DNA of 64,000 nt from an uncultured Clostridia bacterium. Lineage in GTDB: Bacteria; Bacillota; Clostridia; Oscillospirales; Acutalibacteraceae. The notes below the pieces were generated by a model. That model did no database searches. It was not told the origin of the DNA and saw nothing but the letters and a program-made list of their open reading frames with translations. Positions 62,279 to 64,000 of the stretch are shown here, piece by piece. The stretch's first letter is position 1; every line of letters starts with the position of its first letter. The stretch lies in assembly GCA_947630285.1 (NCBI GenBank), contig CANRHD010000004.1, positions 55,767 through 119,766 on the forward strand. Reading direction: 5' to 3'. Both the position numbers and the translations under genes were made by a program.

Positions 62279-64000
62279 CTATACATCAAGTATTTTCTTT
62301 ACAATATCATACCGTTCCTTGTATTTAGGAACACCCGGGCAGGATTTCATAAGTTCTTCCCATATTTTGAGCGCTTTATGTAGAGAGTCATTTTTATTGT
62401 TTTGATGATATTCTATAATTCCCAAGTTATAATATGAGACGGCTAAATCATCGTAGCTTTCCGCAGTTTTTGTCTCCTCTGCCAGTGAGATTGCTATTTC
62501 AAGCGACTTTTCGTAGTACCCCTTTGCTTCAACAAGGTTACCTTCTTCTCCAGCTATAACACCGAGCCTGTCATAACTTACCGACAGATCACGACGAGCT
62601 TCTACCGTTTTTGTCTCCTCCGCCAGCGTTATCCTAATCTCAAACGACTTTTCATAGTATTCTTTTGCGTCTTCAAGATTTTCCTCTTCTTTAGATATAT
62701 CTCCAAGTTTCTCATAACATATAGACAGATCACGGCAAGCTTCTACCGTTTTTGTCTCCTCTGCCAGCGTTATATCAATCTCAAGCGACTTTTCGTAGTA
62801 CTCCTTTGCTTCGGCAAGTTGTCCTTCTTCTTTAGCTATATCACCAATCCTGTTATAACTTACCGACAAATTGCGGCGAGCCACTACTGTCTTTGTCTCC
62901 TTTGCCAGTGAGACTGCTATTTCAAGCGACTTTTCATAGTACTCCTTTGCTTCGGCAAGATTTCCTTGTTCTTTAGCTATGTTGCCAAGCTTAAAATAAC
63001 TTATTGACAGATCACGGCGAGCTTTTACCGTTTTTGTCTCCTCCGCCAGTGAGATTGCTATTTCAAGTGACTTTTCGTAGTACTCCCTTGCTTCGGCAAG
63101 TTGTCCTTCTTCTTTAGCTATATCGCCAAGCTTGATATAACTTACTGACAAACCGCGGCGAGCTTCTACCGTTTTTGTTTCCTCTGCCAGTGAGATTGCT
63201 ATTTCAAGTGACTTTTCGTAGTACTCCTTTGCTTTGGCATGTTGTCCTTCTTCTTTAGCTATATTGCCAAGCTTGATATAACTTATCGACAGATCACGGT
63301 GAGCCGCTACTGTCTTTGTCTCCTTTGCTATTCTTAAACTAATCTCAAGCAATTTTTCGTAGTAATCTTTTGATTCGGCAAGTTGTCCTTCTTCTTCAGC
63401 TATATCCCCAAGTTTCTCATAACTTACCGACAGATCACGGCGAGCTTCTACCGTTTTTGTTTCCTCTGCCAGCGCTATCCTAATCTCAAACGACTTTTCG
63501 TAGTATTCTTTTGCGTCGTCAAGATTTTCCTCTTCTTTAAATATATCTCCAAGTTTCTCATAACTTATAGACAGATCACGACGAGCTTCTACCGTTTTTG
63601 TCTCCTCCGCCAGCGTTATCCTAATCTCAAACGACTTTTCATAGTATTCTTTTGCGTCTTCAAGATTTTCCTCTTCTTTAGATATATCTCCAAGTTTCTC
63701 ATAACATATAGACAGATCACGGCAAGCTTCTACCGTTTTTGTCTCCTCTGCCAGCGTTATATCAATCTCAAGCGACTTTTCGTAGTACTCCTTTGCTTCG
63801 GCAAGTTGTCCTTCTTCTTTAGCTATATCACCAATCCTGTTATAACTTACCGACAAATTGCGGCGAGCCACTACTGTCTTTGTCTCCTTTGCTATCCTTA
63901 AACTAATCTCAAGCAATTTTTCGTAGTATTCCTTCGCTTCGGCAAGATTTCCTTCTTCTTCAGCTATATCACCGAGCCTATCATAACTTACCGACAGATT
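62279..64000 (-). CDS. Tetratricopeptide-repeat protein of 47-residue units (5' end outside window)
   Basis: Ends at 62279 and is open through the window edge at 64000, so the true start is not seen; an internal Met at 63916 is not a credible start because the same repeat continues upstream. At least 12 repeats of 47 residues (141 bases), consensus LAEETKTVEARRDLSVSYEKL-GDIAKEEGNLAEAKEYYEKSLEI. These are kinesin-light-chain-like TPR units, two helices each, giving a protein-binding superhelix. The last unit decays into a C-terminal cap (ALKIWEELMKSCPGVPKYKE). The N-terminal domain that would tell its function lies outside. Confidence 0.88.
   Translation of the reverse strand, partial: NLSVSYDRLGDIAEEEGNLAEAKEYYEKLLEISLRIAKETKTVVARRNLSVSYNRIGDIAKEEGQLAEAKEYYEKSLEIDITLAEETKTVEACRDLSICYEKLGDISKEEENLEDAKEYYEKSFEIRITLAEETKTVEARRDLSISYEKLGDIFKEEENLDDAKEYYEKSFEIRIALAEETKTVEARRDLSVSYEKLGDIAEEEGQLAESKDYYEKLLEISLRIAKETKTVAAHRDLSISYIKLGNIAKEEGQHAKAKEYYEKSLEIAISLAEETKTVEARRGLSVSYIKLGDIAKEEGQLAEAREYYEKSLEIAISLAEETKTVKARRDLSISYFKLGNIAKEQGNLAEAKEYYEKSLEIAVSLAKETKTVVARRNLSVSYNRIGDIAKEEGQLAEAKEYYEKSLEIDITLAEETKTVEACRDLSICYEKLGDISKEEENLEDAKEYYEKSFEIRITLAEETKTVEARRDLSVSYDRLGVIAGEEGNLVEAKGYYEKSLEIAISLAEETKTAESYDDLAVSYYNLGIIEYHQNNKNDSLHKALKIWEELMKSCPGVPKYKERYDIVKKILDV

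Noticed and set aside
62279..64000. Regular repeats resembling a CRISPR array
   Set aside because: The period is 141 bases, there are no unique spacers, and the reading frame is open throughout and encodes TPR units.

Overview
The window looks like chromosome of a Gram-positive, anaerobic gut or rumen-type bacterium of the Oscillospiraceae/Ruminococcus kind (Firmicutes, order Eubacteriales). The grounds are strong GGAGG ribosome sites with frequent TTG starts, sigma-A type promoters, HPr with both His15 and Ser46, an M-box riboswitch on mgtE, a spore-coat CotH-family kinase, and a type I dockerin on a secreted protein, which is a cellulosome-type signature. This assignment is inferred from gene content; no marker gene comparison was possible.

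Layout. 1-16.3 kb is mostly minus-strand housekeeping: a partial HAD phosphatase, uvrC, an HPr gene, a polysaccharide deacetylase, mgtE under an M-box riboswitch (with a 28-codon ORF in its leader), a DUF2974 hydrolase, a slipin/NfeD pair, a deoxynucleoside salvage operon (GNAT, deoC, deoB, cdd), tRNA-Arg(CCG), ychF, and a DUF1015/VanZ/peptide-binding-lipoprotein group. At 16.4-17.3 kb a tRNA-Ser(GGA) is followed by two tandem copies of a 382-bp element that carries pieces of the tRNA 3' end. 17.4-23.5 kb holds a Cof-type HAD phosphatase, two metallophosphoesterases (one a 1173-residue secreted protein with two phosphatase domains and a dockerin) and a DUF1003 protein. 23.5-29.2 kb is a purine salvage/nucleoside uptake operon (xpt plus a BMP-type ABC importer). 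29.3-37.0 kb holds glycan-related genes (GH38, phosphoglucomutase, GH36) and two small redox-type enzymes.

The most interesting region is 37.1-61.1 kb: two divergent operons that together look like a c-di-GMP-controlled exopolysaccharide (or phosphorylated polymer) machine. The leftward operon starts from a consensus promoter and a c-di-GMP-I (GEMM-I) riboswitch with a terminator, then encodes a disordered Pro/Ala/Glu-rich protein, a membrane HD-GYP phosphodiesterase, a large membrane-anchored pseudo-glycosidase, a membrane HEAT-repeat protein, a BcsA-like processive GT2 synthase without PilZ, and two exported clan-A-type glycosidase-like proteins. The rightward operon has its own promoter and a structured leader and encodes a VTC-type polyphosphate polymerase domain protein, a DUF4956 membrane protein, a CotH kinase, then a second set of the same module (glycosidase-like protein, HEAT protein, GT2 synthase), a short coiled-coil protein and a membrane protein with degenerate GGDEF and EAL domains. 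Reading: two synthases each with a dedicated HEAT partner and extracellular glycosidase, possible polymer phosphorylation by CotH/VTC, and c-di-GMP input at RNA level (riboswitch), turnover level (HD-GYP) and possibly receptor level (degenerate EAL).

The right edge holds a YczE/YitT-type membrane protein and a long tetratricopeptide protein built from near-identical 47-residue repeats that runs out of the window.
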